Positions 23,666-32,091 of a stretch of 64,000 nucleotides of DNA are shown piece by piece. The notes under the pieces are model-generated. The model saw only the letters and a program-made list of their open reading frames with translations. It had not been told where the DNA came from and did no database searches. The DNA is from JAWLEP01 sp964553045 (GTDB taxonomy: Bacteria > Fermentibacterota > Fermentibacteria > Fermentibacterales > JCC-6). Numbering within the stretch: position 1 is the stretch's first letter; each line of letters begins with the position of its first letter. A program made the translations under genes and the position numbers. The stretch is taken from the NCBI GenBank assembly GCA_964553045.1, contig CAZKJG010000005.1, positions 1-64,000 on the forward strand, written 5' to 3'.

Positions 23666-25183
23666 TCACCGGTCTTCCTTCCTATCCGGCAGCACGACAG
23701 TATAGGAATGAACATCGCTGGAGACGGCGCTTACCAGTATTCTTCCCGCAGGGTCCGATTCCAGGGGCATGGATCTTATGTGACCCTCCGGCGGCGGCTG
23801 CATCGGATCCCCGTCGTCACGGTTGGTCAGGTAAAGGCCGATGTAGCTGCCGGGCTCCAGGTCGTGCATCGGCCGCTCCAGGCGGAGCCGGCTCAGGGTC
23901 ATCCGCAGGCCCTTGCGCCCGAATCCCTGCGGCGGGGTCCTGCCTATCCTTCGAAAGGCCTCCAGCAGGCTGCCGTCCGTTTCCATCTTCGAGATGCCGT
24001 CGGCGTCGCCGTTATCGTCTATGCTCAACTCAACGGGCTGGCCCAGGGCGCCCTCCAGCTCGCGGGCCGCCTGCTCCGCCAGGTCGCCCAGGTTCAGGCC
24101 CGAACCACCGTTACCGGGACCGTTCTCCGCGCATCCCACCAGAACCAGCGCCCCGCCGGAATGCGCGATCATGGTGACCGCGGCCTCCACTCCCCCCAGA
24201 CTTACCGGCTCCGCGGACGCCGAGTCGCCCGGGTTCTCCAGGCCGTCAAGAGCCTCCGTCACGGTCTTTCGCGATTCCGGCTCGAACACCTCCGCCAGGG
24301 GTACCTGCCGCTTTACCGCCAGGGCCGCCTTGCTGCCCGGCCCCTTTCGGGGCGCCAGCCAGGAAACGACACGGCCGTCGGCGTCGATCCTCAGAAGCAG
24401 GATGTCCTCCCAGGCGGGGGCGATGTAGTAGTCGGGTGCCAGCTGCGCGACGGAGCCCGTCCTCTGCGACGGGGCATGAACCGAAGGTTCGTCGGGGCAG
24501 TACAGAACGCTTCCCGCCCTGTAGCCCTCCGAGCCGCGAACCGCCGCGGCCACAACGGTCACCGAGGACTCGCCGCTTTCCACCTCCCCGCTGGCCGGAC
24601 CGGAGCCCACCGCCGCCATCGGCGCCGGGCAGCCTCGGCAGGGCTTGACGCGGGAGCGCAGCACCCGGTAACACAGCCTTCCCAGCATCTCGTGGGGGTT
24701 GCTCCCCGCCTTATCCGCCGTCGGCCGGCTGGCCCACATGATTCGGAACTCGTTGTCTATGCCCATTATGGGCGCGCCCAGGCACGAGAGCATGGCCCGC
24801 CTCCGCTCCTCACTCTCGAACAGAGACCTCTTGAGATCGCTGGTCTCGGAGTTGTCCAGAAGGCAGAGCAGCTTCATGCCCCCCTCCAGGCAGGTCGCCC
24901 GTATGGTAACCGGCGTGTAGACCGCTCCCGGAAGGGCCAGCTCCCGTTCGAAGGACCGGATGTCCCCCGGAGCCAGGCGGTCGAGGGCGGGCAGGAGACT
25001 GGACCTGGATCTGAGGTCCACGGGGATTACCTGCTCCAGCCGCTTGCCGACCACGTCGTCGGCGGAGGACGCCTCCAGAAAGCGAATGGCCTCGGAGTTG
25101 GCCAGGGCGACCTCTCCCTCCCTGACCACGAGCATTCCGATGGGAGCGTCCCGGAAGACGGGGCCGAATACCTCCTCTTTCAT
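23666..25183 (-). CDS. Multi-PAS signalling protein without output domain, Cys-containing PAS
   Basis: The 505 residues contain a first PAS (about 1-110; RDAPIGMLVVREGEVALANSEAIRFL) and a second PAS (about 125-230; APIMGIDNEFRIMWAS) carrying Cys171, Cys182 and Cys185 in a CYRVL-x6-CRGC pattern. One or two further PAS-like regions follow. No His-kinase, GGDEF, EAL or HTH domain follows. The next gene is the degenerate GGDEF protein, so sensor and output may have been split across two adjacent genes. It is cytoplasmic by lack of hydrophobic segments. Confidence 0.7.
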   Translation of the reverse strand: MKEEVFGPVFRDAPIGMLVVREGEVALANSEAIRFLEASSADDVVGKRLEQVIPVDLRSRSSLLPALDRLAPGDIRSFERELALPGAVYTPVTIRATCLEGGMKLLCLLDNSETSDLKRSLFESEERRRAMLSCLGAPIMGIDNEFRIMWASRPTADKAGSNPHEMLGRLCYRVLRSRVKPCRGCPAPMAAVGSGPASGEVESGESSVTVVAAAVRGSEGYRAGSVLYCPDEPSVHAPSQRTGSVAQLAPDYYIAPAWEDILLLRIDADGRVVSWLAPRKGPGSKAALAVKRQVPLAEVFEPESRKTVTEALDGLENPGDSASAEPVSLGGVEAAVTMIAHSGGALVLVGCAENGPGNGGSGLNLGDLAEQAARELEGALGQPVELSIDDNGDADGISKMETDGSLLEAFRRIGRTPPQGFGRKGLRMTLSRLRLERPMHDLEPGSYIGLYLTNRDDGDPMQPPPEGHIRSMPLESDPAGRILVSAVSSDVHSYTVVLPDRKEDR

Positions 25184-26575
25184 CTAGTAGGCCCCCCTCC
25201 CCCTGAGGATGATCAGCACGGTTCGCAGCAATATAGCAAAATCCAGCATCAGCGACTGGTTGCGGATATAGTAGAAATCGTACTCGATGTTCTCATGCAG
25301 CGGCAAGTCCTTCCTGCCCATGACCTGCCAGAGACCGGTGATCCCGGGCCTTACATCAAGCCTCCGCAGCTGCCACCTGTTGTACTGCTCGACGATGAAC
25401 GGCATCTCGGGGCGGGGGCCCACCAGGCTCATCTCACCCCGGAACACGTTGACCAGCTGAGGAAGCTCATCCAGGCTGGTCCTGCGAAGGAACCTTCCCA
25501 CACCGGTCACCCTGGGGTCGTCCCTCTCCAGGGGCGCCACCTCGTACTCGTCCGCGTCGGGCACCATGGTCCTGAACTTCAGCAGGGTGAACTCCTTGCC
25601 CGCCAGTCCCACCCTCCGCTGCCGAAAGATGGGCGACCCCTCGGTGGTTAGCCGCAGCAGCAGCCATACCAGGCCGAACACCGGCGCCAGGACCACCAGC
25701 AGAAGGAACGACAGCAACACGTCTATGGTCCTCTTCAGGAAACGGTAGAGAAAACCGGGCTTGCCGTACCCGATCTCGACTATGGGCAACCGCGCCATGT
25801 CGTCCAGGCTGGTGGTGCCGGTGGCTATCTCGAAGAGGTCGGTCACCATGCGGTAGTGGATGTCACGGCCCTTCACCGAGCTGATGAGGTCCAGCACCCG
25901 TGATCGGTCCAGGTCCGGAGAGGCGAAGAACACCTCGTCAACCTTCAGGCTGACGGCCAGCCTTCTGAGCTCGCTGATCCTCCCCAGTACCTCAACCCCG
26001 CGAAAGCCGTCCCCCTGCAGCTCCGGGTCGTCGGTAAGCACTCCCAGAAGGTCCGGGGGCGGCGCGGGGAGCTGCCGCAGCGTCTTGATCACCCTTCCAG
26101 CCACCTCGCCGCTGCCCACCACCACTACCCTGGGCACCGATCCTATGGGAACCAGCCGTCCGGCCAGCCACCTCGCCGGAGCCCGCAGCAGCATGGACAT
26201 GGGCAGGGATATGAAGGTGAACATCAACAGCATAAGACGGGAGTAGTCCCTCTTGGCCAGGTAGCTGGCCGCCATCATGGAGACCGCAAGGGCGGCGGCG
26301 GCCTTCAGGAACCTCTGAATGCGCTCCATTCCCGAGGTGGAGCGCATGGGGCGGTAGAGGCCGTTGCGCGAGAGGCAGAGTACCCAGAGGACCGCAACCA
26401 CCGGAAGGGCTGACAGGTAGTCGGAGAGCATGTGGTGGAACGGTGGCAGCATTCCGGCCAGCAGGCGGGTGCGAAGCCACCATGTGAGAAGGAAGCTCAG
26501 GGGAATGGCAGCCACGTCCGCGGCTGCAAGGGACACGATCAGCACCCGGTCGGACTTCCTTACCGGCGCGAGCAA
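25184..26575 (-). CDS. Polyprenyl glycosylphosphotransferase (WbaP/WcaJ family)
   Basis: Initiates exopolysaccharide or O-antigen synthesis by transferring hexose-1-phosphate to undecaprenyl phosphate. Four N-terminal helices (about residues 10-120) precede a nucleotide-binding-like domain (PRVVVVGSGEVAGRVIK). After a fifth helix comes the catalytic Bac_transf domain with KRTIDVLLSF, EGSPIFRQRRVG, FKFRTM-type LLKFRTMVPDAD, TSLDELPQLVNVFRGEMSLVGPRPEM and RPGITGLWQVMGR. TTG at 26575 has GGGAGG 5 bases upstream and gives 463 residues, the usual length. It overlaps the GT2 gene by 16 bases. Confidence 0.92.
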   Translation of the reverse strand: MLAPVRKSDRVLIVSLAAADVAAIPLSFLLTWWLRTRLLAGMLPPFHHMLSDYLSALPVVAVLWVLCLSRNGLYRPMRSTSGMERIQRFLKAAAALAVSMMAASYLAKRDYSRLMLLMFTFISLPMSMLLRAPARWLAGRLVPIGSVPRVVVVGSGEVAGRVIKTLRQLPAPPPDLLGVLTDDPELQGDGFRGVEVLGRISELRRLAVSLKVDEVFFASPDLDRSRVLDLISSVKGRDIHYRMVTDLFEIATGTTSLDDMARLPIVEIGYGKPGFLYRFLKRTIDVLLSFLLLVVLAPVFGLVWLLLRLTTEGSPIFRQRRVGLAGKEFTLLKFRTMVPDADEYEVAPLERDDPRVTGVGRFLRRTSLDELPQLVNVFRGEMSLVGPRPEMPFIVEQYNRWQLRRLDVRPGITGLWQVMGRKDLPLHENIEYDFYYIRNQSLMLDFAILLRTVLIILRGRGAY

Positions 26576-27528
26576 GCTGCCTCCCGAACCAGACCGGCGG
26601 CCAGCCCTCCGGCCAGGGCACAGGCCCGAACGGCGCAGAAGGCGGGCACCAGCAGGGTAACACCAGGGTCGGTTCGAAGGGCCCTGAAGGCCAGCGGCAG
26701 GGAGGTGGCCAGCCCCAGAGCCAGGTAGACGGCGGCCGCGGGAACCGGAGCCACGGCCGCCGCGATCGCCGCAGCCGGAAGCAGCGCGGCCATGAGTATC
26801 TGAGCGCGCATGGCCAGTGGGGTGTAGCTGTCCCCGGCGGCCCTGGAGGGAAACCTCCTCAGCACCCTGGCCCTCCAGCGGCCACGGGAGAACTTCAGCC
26901 GGGCGTAGGCGGCCCATGATTCCGAATGGGTGTGCGCCACCCTGGCCCCGGGCGCGAAGACCATCCGCAGGCCCGCCTCGGCCAGGCGGTAGCTGAGGTC
27001 GACATCCTCGTGGTCGGGAACCGGAAAGTCCTCGTCGAAGCCCTCCACCTTCTCCAGCGCCTCCCGCCGGAAGACGGCGGAATAGGTATCAACCATGTCT
27101 ATGCTGTCCCTCCCCCTGAGCAGGGCGTAGCGCTCCTCGAACTCCACCTGGGCCAGGCGCTGCACGATACGGTTTCCTCCGTGACTGTAGACCCCCTTGG
27201 CGGCGTCGCCCCCCCGGGCAAGCGCCTCCAGCAGCCTCTCGGCCCAGTCCGGCTCGGGAATGCAGTCCGCATCCGTGAATAGAATAACCCGGCCCGACGA
27301 AGCCCTCCACCCCCTGTTCCTGGCCGCGGCCGGGCCTCCGTGCCGGCCCTGCACCACCAGGTCGGCCCGCCCGGCGGCCGGTGATCCGCCTTCGCCGTCC
27401 AGCGAGAGGACTATCTGCAGCCCGTCCCTGACCGTCTGCCGCTGCAGGCCCTGCAGGCACCCGGGAACGTTCCGGTCACCGGGAAGTGCGGGCACCACAA
27501 CCGATGCCACCGCGGGCCGATCGGTCAT
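26560..27528 (-). CDS. Family 2 glycosyltransferase
   Basis: A 322-residue GT-A enzyme with SVVVPALPGDRNVPGCLQGL, the Asp-x-Asp region ILFTDADCIPEPDW, and the acceptor-site pattern GFDEDFPVPDHEDVDLSYRLAEAG (ED motif). Three or so hydrophobic segments lie at the C-terminus. This layout fits a membrane-associated polymerising or rhamnosyl-type transferase. The ATG overlaps the preceding radical SAM gene (ATGA). The donor and acceptor cannot be told from sequence. Confidence 0.88.
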   Translation of the reverse strand: MTDRPAVASVVVPALPGDRNVPGCLQGLQRQTVRDGLQIVLSLDGEGGSPAAGRADLVVQGRHGGPAAARNRGWRASSGRVILFTDADCIPEPDWAERLLEALARGGDAAKGVYSHGGNRIVQRLAQVEFEERYALLRGRDSIDMVDTYSAVFRREALEKVEGFDEDFPVPDHEDVDLSYRLAEAGLRMVFAPGARVAHTHSESWAAYARLKFSRGRWRARVLRRFPSRAAGDSYTPLAMRAQILMAALLPAAAIAAAVAPVPAAAVYLALGLATSLPLAFRALRTDPGVTLLVPAFCAVRACALAGGLAAGLVREAACSRR

Positions 27529-28976
27529 CGGTCCGTTCCCCGTCTTCGAAGAAGGTGACGCCAGAAGGTCCCGAAGGCCTTCAGCGTCCGGTGCCTCTCG
27601 TCGGCGTCGCGAAGGCTGGCCATCAGCTTGCGGAGTATGTACCGGGGCCGGAGGTAGAAGCGTCTGCGAGCGTAGTCGCAGAAATCCACCAGCTCCCTCG
27701 GGGTGAGCTCCCCGGTGCGAACCACGCAGCTGTGCAGACCCCGGCCGTCCAGCCATCCCCGCCAGGAAGAGGGGACGAGGTGGCCCGAGTCCTTCGCCTC
27801 CCGGTAAGCCCTGGTGCCGGGATACACCATCAGCGGGTAGAACTGAGCGGTATCCGGATCCAGCTCGAGGGCCAGGTCCAGGGTCTGCCGCATGGTCCTG
27901 GCCGTCTCCCCCCGAATGCCGACCATGAAGCATCCGTGGAAGAGCACTCCGGCCCGCCGGGCGTCACGGGCGAAATTCCGCATGGTCTCGGTGTCCATGC
28001 CCTTGTTCATGTTGCGCAGCAGCGCCGGGCTGCCGCTCTCGAATCCCACGCAGACGGTGCGCAACCCTGCCTTCCGGCAGATTCTCAGTGTCTCGCAGTC
28101 CACGTCCGCGCGCATGTTGGCCGTCCAGGAGACCCCAACCCCCCGGCGTTCGATCTCCGCGGCCAAGCTGCGCAGACGGTCGCGGTCAACGGATATCGTG
28201 TCGTCCTCGAAAAAGACCGCACGCACCCGGGGAATGTTCTCCTGCACCCACAGCATCTCACCGACGATGTCCTCCACCGAGCGCTGGCGAAGACGCCGTC
28301 CCGTAAGGGTCTGCGGAAAGACGCAGAAGCTGCATCCGAACGGGCAGCCCCTTCCGCCCATCACCATCACCTGCGGATGCAGGGCGTTGGGGTTGTTGTA
28401 GCGCTCTATGGGCAGATGCCGGGCGTATACACGGCTGACCCACGCAAGGGAGTCCAGGTCCTCGACCCTTCCGCCGGGGCCGGTCAGAACTGGGCCCTTC
28501 GGACCCCGAAGGCAGAGCCCGGCGACGTCCCGCAGGCTTCGGCCGTCCTCCAGGGCTTCGCATGCCTTCAGCAACGGCATCTCGTACTCCCCCACCACCA
28601 GCCCGTGGAAGCGTCTGCCCAGCCCCAGGGTATCCTCGGGCAGCGCGGAGGGATGTGTACCCGCGAGCAGGACCTTGCCGGAGACGGAGGTCAGGCGGTC
28701 GGCAAAGGCTGCATCGGACTCTATGGACGGCGTGGAGGTCTCCAGAACCGCCATGTCCGGACGGAACTCCTCGGCCCTCTGCATCGCATCCCCGCAGTCC
28801 ATGCCCTCCGCGGGAGCGTCCAGCAGCATCACATCGTGCCCCGCCTGCTCCAGGGCTCCGGCGGCGTACGAGAGCCAGATGGGGTAGTAGAGGGTACCGC
28901 TGCGGGTCACCGCAGGACTCCTCTGGCCCCTGCTGAAGTTCGGGAGGAAGGGCGGGTTGAGCATGAACACCCTCAT
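27525..28976 (-). CDS. B12-binding-type radical SAM enzyme, surface-glycan locus
   Basis: The 483-residue protein has an N-terminal Rossmann domain of the cobalamin-binding type (MRVFMLNPPFLP, DVMLLDAPAE, VLLAGTHPSALPEDTL). A radical SAM domain follows with CPFGCSFC (CxxxCxxC) at about residues 212-219, then FFEDDTISVD and VGFESGSPALLRNMNKG. It ends in a basic C-terminal tail common to enzymes that act on lipid or sugar substrates. Family members methylate or rearrange carbon skeletons. It overlaps the GT9 and GT2 neighbours by ATGA on both sides, so it probably modifies the glycan or its lipid carrier. Confidence 0.85.
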   Translation of the reverse strand: MRVFMLNPPFLPNFSRGQRSPAVTRSGTLYYPIWLSYAAGALEQAGHDVMLLDAPAEGMDCGDAMQRAEEFRPDMAVLETSTPSIESDAAFADRLTSVSGKVLLAGTHPSALPEDTLGLGRRFHGLVVGEYEMPLLKACEALEDGRSLRDVAGLCLRGPKGPVLTGPGGRVEDLDSLAWVSRVYARHLPIERYNNPNALHPQVMVMGGRGCPFGCSFCVFPQTLTGRRLRQRSVEDIVGEMLWVQENIPRVRAVFFEDDTISVDRDRLRSLAAEIERRGVGVSWTANMRADVDCETLRICRKAGLRTVCVGFESGSPALLRNMNKGMDTETMRNFARDARRAGVLFHGCFMVGIRGETARTMRQTLDLALELDPDTAQFYPLMVYPGTRAYREAKDSGHLVPSSWRGWLDGRGLHSCVVRTGELTPRELVDFCDYARRRFYLRPRYILRKLMASLRDADERHRTLKAFGTFWRHLLRRRGTDR

Positions 28977-29986
28977 CCTCCGCCCCCCCCCTCGAGCACG
29001 GGCGCCAGGGCGTCCATCACGGCCCGGGCGGTTATCATCTCCATGCACCCGCCTCCCCGGGGACAGCCGGGGAAGGGCATGTTGGCGTAACAGGGAGAGC
29101 ATCGGGCGGGCGACACCACCGGGCTCGCCAGACCTGGAGCGTAGAGGCAGTCGGGCGACGTGGGCCCGAACAAAACCACGGCCTCGGCGCCCACCGCGGT
29201 GGCCAGGTGCGCCGGCCCGCTGTCCACCCCCAGGAATCTGCCCGCCCGGCGGATCACGGCAGCGGTCTCTCCCCATTCGGTGGCGCCGGCCAGGTTCAGG
29301 ACGCTCGGCGCCCCCTTCTCCACCTCGCGCGCCGCCCGCACGTCGCAGGGACCTCCCAGAAGAACCACCCGGAAGCCGCCGGCCGAGACCCGACGGCAGA
29401 CCTCCGCGAAGCGGCCAGGCGGCCAGCGCTTCTCACCCACGCTGTCCCGGGGATTCCGGCCGCCCCCAGGGGCCACCGCAAGCCAGTCGCCTTCGCCCAG
29501 CCATTGTGCCGCCGCATCCCCCTCGGCGTCGGTCAGGGCGAACTCGGGACGCAGGTCATCGGCCTCGACCCCCGCCACCCGCGCGAAGGCGGCGGAAACC
29601 AGCTCGCCCTCCTCCTGAGGTCGCACGGTTTCCCAGTCCCCCAGGGGCGCATCGCCGCCGCTGCGCATGGGAGAACTGGCCAAGAATCGCAGCCAGCGCC
29701 TCACAGCCGTCGACCGGCCCAGGTAGACCACACGGTCGAAACCGCGGAAGCTCGATCGCATGCGCAGCGTCCAGGCCGCCAGCCGCAGAACACCCGACGG
29801 GGCTGCGGGGGGGAAGGGCGCGGTCCTCACCGCCTCCAGACCCGGCAGTCGCTCCCACACCGGAGTGGAGGAGGGTCCCGCCAGGACGGTCACTCTGTCA
29901 CCGGCCCGAACCAGTCCCCTGGCTGCCGGAGTGGACAGAAGGGCGTCGCCGAAGGCGTGGGTCTTCACCAGAAGGGTCGCCCTCAA
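28973..29986 (-). CDS. Family 9 glycosyltransferase (heptosyltransferase-like)
   Basis: GT9 enzymes build LPS core or related glycans from ADP-heptose. The 337-residue protein begins RATLLVKTHAFGDALLSTPAARGL, the family's N-terminal loop. It has APGGGRNPRDSVGEKRWPPGRFAEV, GGPCDVRAAREV and the C-terminal FLGVDSGPAHLATAVGAEAVVLFGPTSP donor site. A late Cys cluster (CSPCYANMPFPGCP) matches members of this family. TTG at 29986 overlaps the TGA of the GT39 gene (TTGA) and is the only start that keeps the N-terminal motif without shadow sequence. Confidence 0.88.
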   Translation of the reverse strand: MRATLLVKTHAFGDALLSTPAARGLVRAGDRVTVLAGPSSTPVWERLPGLEAVRTAPFPPAAPSGVLRLAAWTLRMRSSFRGFDRVVYLGRSTAVRRWLRFLASSPMRSGGDAPLGDWETVRPQEEGELVSAAFARVAGVEADDLRPEFALTDAEGDAAAQWLGEGDWLAVAPGGGRNPRDSVGEKRWPPGRFAEVCRRVSAGGFRVVLLGGPCDVRAAREVEKGAPSVLNLAGATEWGETAAVIRRAGRFLGVDSGPAHLATAVGAEAVVLFGPTSPDCLYAPGLASPVVSPARCSPCYANMPFPGCPRGGGCMEMITARAVMDALAPVLEGGGGG

Positions 29987-31362
29987 GCCGTCCTGTCCCC
30001 TCCGCGGCCGGTTCGAAGCCGTCGCCATGCGTGGGCCAGCCCCAGGGCCGCCAGCACTATCAGCGGGTAGTCCACCGCCACCCTGTGCGGCGTTCCGGAT
30101 ATGGTGATCAGGTGCATCAGCACGTAGCCCCAGACGGAGGTCGCCAGGTAGAATCCCCCGGGGCCGTGCCTCGCCGCGGCCAGCAGGGATCCGGCCCCCA
30201 TGAAGATGAGTACCCAGAAGAAGGCGGCCAGGCCGGCGAGTATGTAGAGGGGCGAGAAAGCGTTGAGGGGAAAGGGCTTGAAGAACTCGGCGAACCTGAG
30301 GATCATGGTATGGACGTAGTAGAGGGGATTGCGGGCCACGAAGCGGCGCATCCTGCTGAAGAGAACGCTGTCCCTGTACCACTCCGTCTCCTGGCGGAAC
30401 GCCGGGAACTCGGCCAGCTCCCGGGACTCGACCCTGTTCATCCAGTAGTCCCGGGTGGGTCCGTACAGGGTCATCGCACCCCTGGTCTCCCCCCGGAAGT
30501 GGTCGGTCAGGGGACGGCCCACCGCCTCCCAGAAGTTCACTCCCCCCTGCGTGGGCAGCAGGATCGCCCTTCCGCTCACCCTCCGGTTCCGGGCCATCCA
30601 GGGGACCATGGCGGCGAAAAACACGCCAACTGCGAGAATCGAACCGGCAATCGACCTCTTCGAGAGCCTTCCTGCCGCCAGCGCTACCGGCACCGTCCAC
30701 AGGAAGACCGGCAGCGCCGCCGGCCGGACGTAGAAGGCCGCGGCCCACACCAGCCCGGCGGCCAGCCCCGCTTTCCATCCGGGCCTCTCTATCAGCCTCA
30801 GCGACAGCAGTATGCCGCCCACAAAGAGCAGGCTGAACAGGGCCTGTGTGGCGGGAATGGCCTCGTAGTAGAGCTCGAAGGGGTCCAGGGCGATGAACAG
30901 CCCCGCGATGGCGTACGTCCTTCGGGCCAGAAAGCGGCGGGCCAGGGCCAGACCGAGCGCGACGGTGATCATTCCCAGCAGGAGCTGCACGAGACGGACC
31001 GCCAGATGGCTGCCCGCTCCGAACAGCGAGTAGACGCCGCAGAGGAATACGGCGTATCCGGGAACCAGGAAGGTGGTGGGCCTCTCGGGTCTGAGCACCC
31101 CGTAGAATCCGTCGACCTCCCGGTAGAACCTGAATGTTCTCTCCAGCATGGGGTTGCTGCGCTCCGGAGGGACGTCGGGGTACAGCATCTCCCCGGGTAT
31201 GGAGAATCCTTCGCCCTCCATGAGGCGGGTGGCCAGTGCGGCCTGCATCCTTCCCTCCCCCACCAGGAAGGTGCCCCGAGTGGCCAGGAAGCCGACGAAG
31301 AGCCTGGCCAGCAGGGCGATCAGGAGCAGTATTCGGGTCAGTCTCTGTTGCGACGCGACCAT
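29983..31362 (-). CDS. GT39-family (ArnT/PMT-like) membrane glycosyltransferase
   Basis: The 459 residues form about 11 hydrophobic helices with a first periplasmic loop that holds VGEGRMQAALATRLMEGEGFSIP and RPTTFLVPGYAVFL, as in the lipid-sugar-dependent GT-C family. The acidic catalytic residue usually lies in this loop. Such enzymes move sugars from polyprenyl-phosphate to lipid A, protein or glycan outside the inner membrane. Its start lies within the deacetylase gene (25-base overlap). A second GT39-like gene lies about 3.5 kb upstream in the transcription direction. Confidence 0.82.
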   Translation of the reverse strand: MVASQQRLTRILLLIALLARLFVGFLATRGTFLVGEGRMQAALATRLMEGEGFSIPGEMLYPDVPPERSNPMLERTFRFYREVDGFYGVLRPERPTTFLVPGYAVFLCGVYSLFGAGSHLAVRLVQLLLGMITVALGLALARRFLARRTYAIAGLFIALDPFELYYEAIPATQALFSLLFVGGILLSLRLIERPGWKAGLAAGLVWAAAFYVRPAALPVFLWTVPVALAAGRLSKRSIAGSILAVGVFFAAMVPWMARNRRVSGRAILLPTQGGVNFWEAVGRPLTDHFRGETRGAMTLYGPTRDYWMNRVESRELAEFPAFRQETEWYRDSVLFSRMRRFVARNPLYYVHTMILRFAEFFKPFPLNAFSPLYILAGLAAFFWVLIFMGAGSLLAAARHGPGGFYLATSVWGYVLMHLITISGTPHRVAVDYPLIVLAALGLAHAWRRLRTGRGGDRTA

Positions 31363-32090
31363 TCACCGTACCAATCGGATGTAAGGAGCTCCAGCTCCCC
31401 GGGCTGTCCGCGGCTCCATACCGGCAGGCTGGCCGGGTGGACGATCAGCTCCACCTCTTCCCCGTCCGGCAGTCCGCCGGAGGCCATCAGGCGCTCGGCC
31501 CTCTCCAGGTAGCGCCTGTCCACCCTTCCGCTGCGGCCGAATCCCAGCATCATGGAGGTAGGGACCATCCCCCTGGCCCTGGCGCGTTCGGCCATCCGCC
31601 TCGCCAGCCTGCGCAGGTAGAGGCCCCTGAGCCCTCCCTCACCCGGGGGCAGCACTGCCGCCCGCACCACCCCTATGCCGTACTCCTGCGCCAGGTCCAG
31701 GGCCGCCTCGCGCAGCGGCGGAAGGTGGTGGAGGTGCCGGTGGCTGTCCAGCCTTGTCAGCGTCTGGCCCCGGGAGAGCAGCCGCTCGATCTGCATCCTC
31801 CACTCCCTGCGGGCGGCCGGCGCCAGGGACGAGGCGTAGAGCGTCCATGACAGGATGCCGGAGGGGAACTCGGCGCCACTGAGGAAGGGGGGCTCAACGC
31901 AGTTGAGATGGGCCGAGACCTGGACGTCGAAGCCGCCCAGAACGGCACATGCATCCTTCCAGACCCCACCGGAGGCCATAACGCTCACGCAGTCCAGCGC
32001 ATTCGACTCCAGGCAGGCGCCGAGGGCTTCGTTGACCGCCGGGGCCAGGCCGGCGTCGTCCATCGTCACCGTCACGGCCGGCCCGGCCAC
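31338..32090 (-). CDS. YdjC/ChbG-family carbohydrate deacetylase
   Basis: The 250-residue protein has the metal-binding signature of the YdjC family: VTVTMDDAGLAPAVNEAL near the N-terminus, SAHLNCVEPP, the histidine block DSHRHLHHLP and ELIVHPAS near the end. Members remove acetyl groups from diacetylchitobiose or other N-acetylated sugars with a divalent metal. In this locus it probably trims an N-acetyl-sugar of the surface glycan or its lipid-linked precursor. The GTG start has AGGAGG at a spacing of 8. Confidence 0.85.
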   Translation of the reverse strand: MAGPAVTVTMDDAGLAPAVNEALGACLESNALDCVSVMASGGVWKDACAVLGGFDVQVSAHLNCVEPPFLSGAEFPSGILSWTLYASSLAPAARREWRMQIERLLSRGQTLTRLDSHRHLHHLPPLREAALDLAQEYGIGVVRAAVLPPGEGGLRGLYLRRLARRMAERARARGMVPTSMMLGFGRSGRVDRRYLERAERLMASGGLPDGEEVELIVHPASLPVWSRGQPGELELLTSDWYGEWSRRNRD

Positions 32091-32091
32091 G

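Noticed and set aside
28957..31512. An 851-codon open frame on the + strand
   Set aside because: It lies opposite four well-supported minus-strand genes, is rich in Arg/Pro/Gly/Ser as expected of an antisense shadow in GC-rich DNA, and shows no domain.
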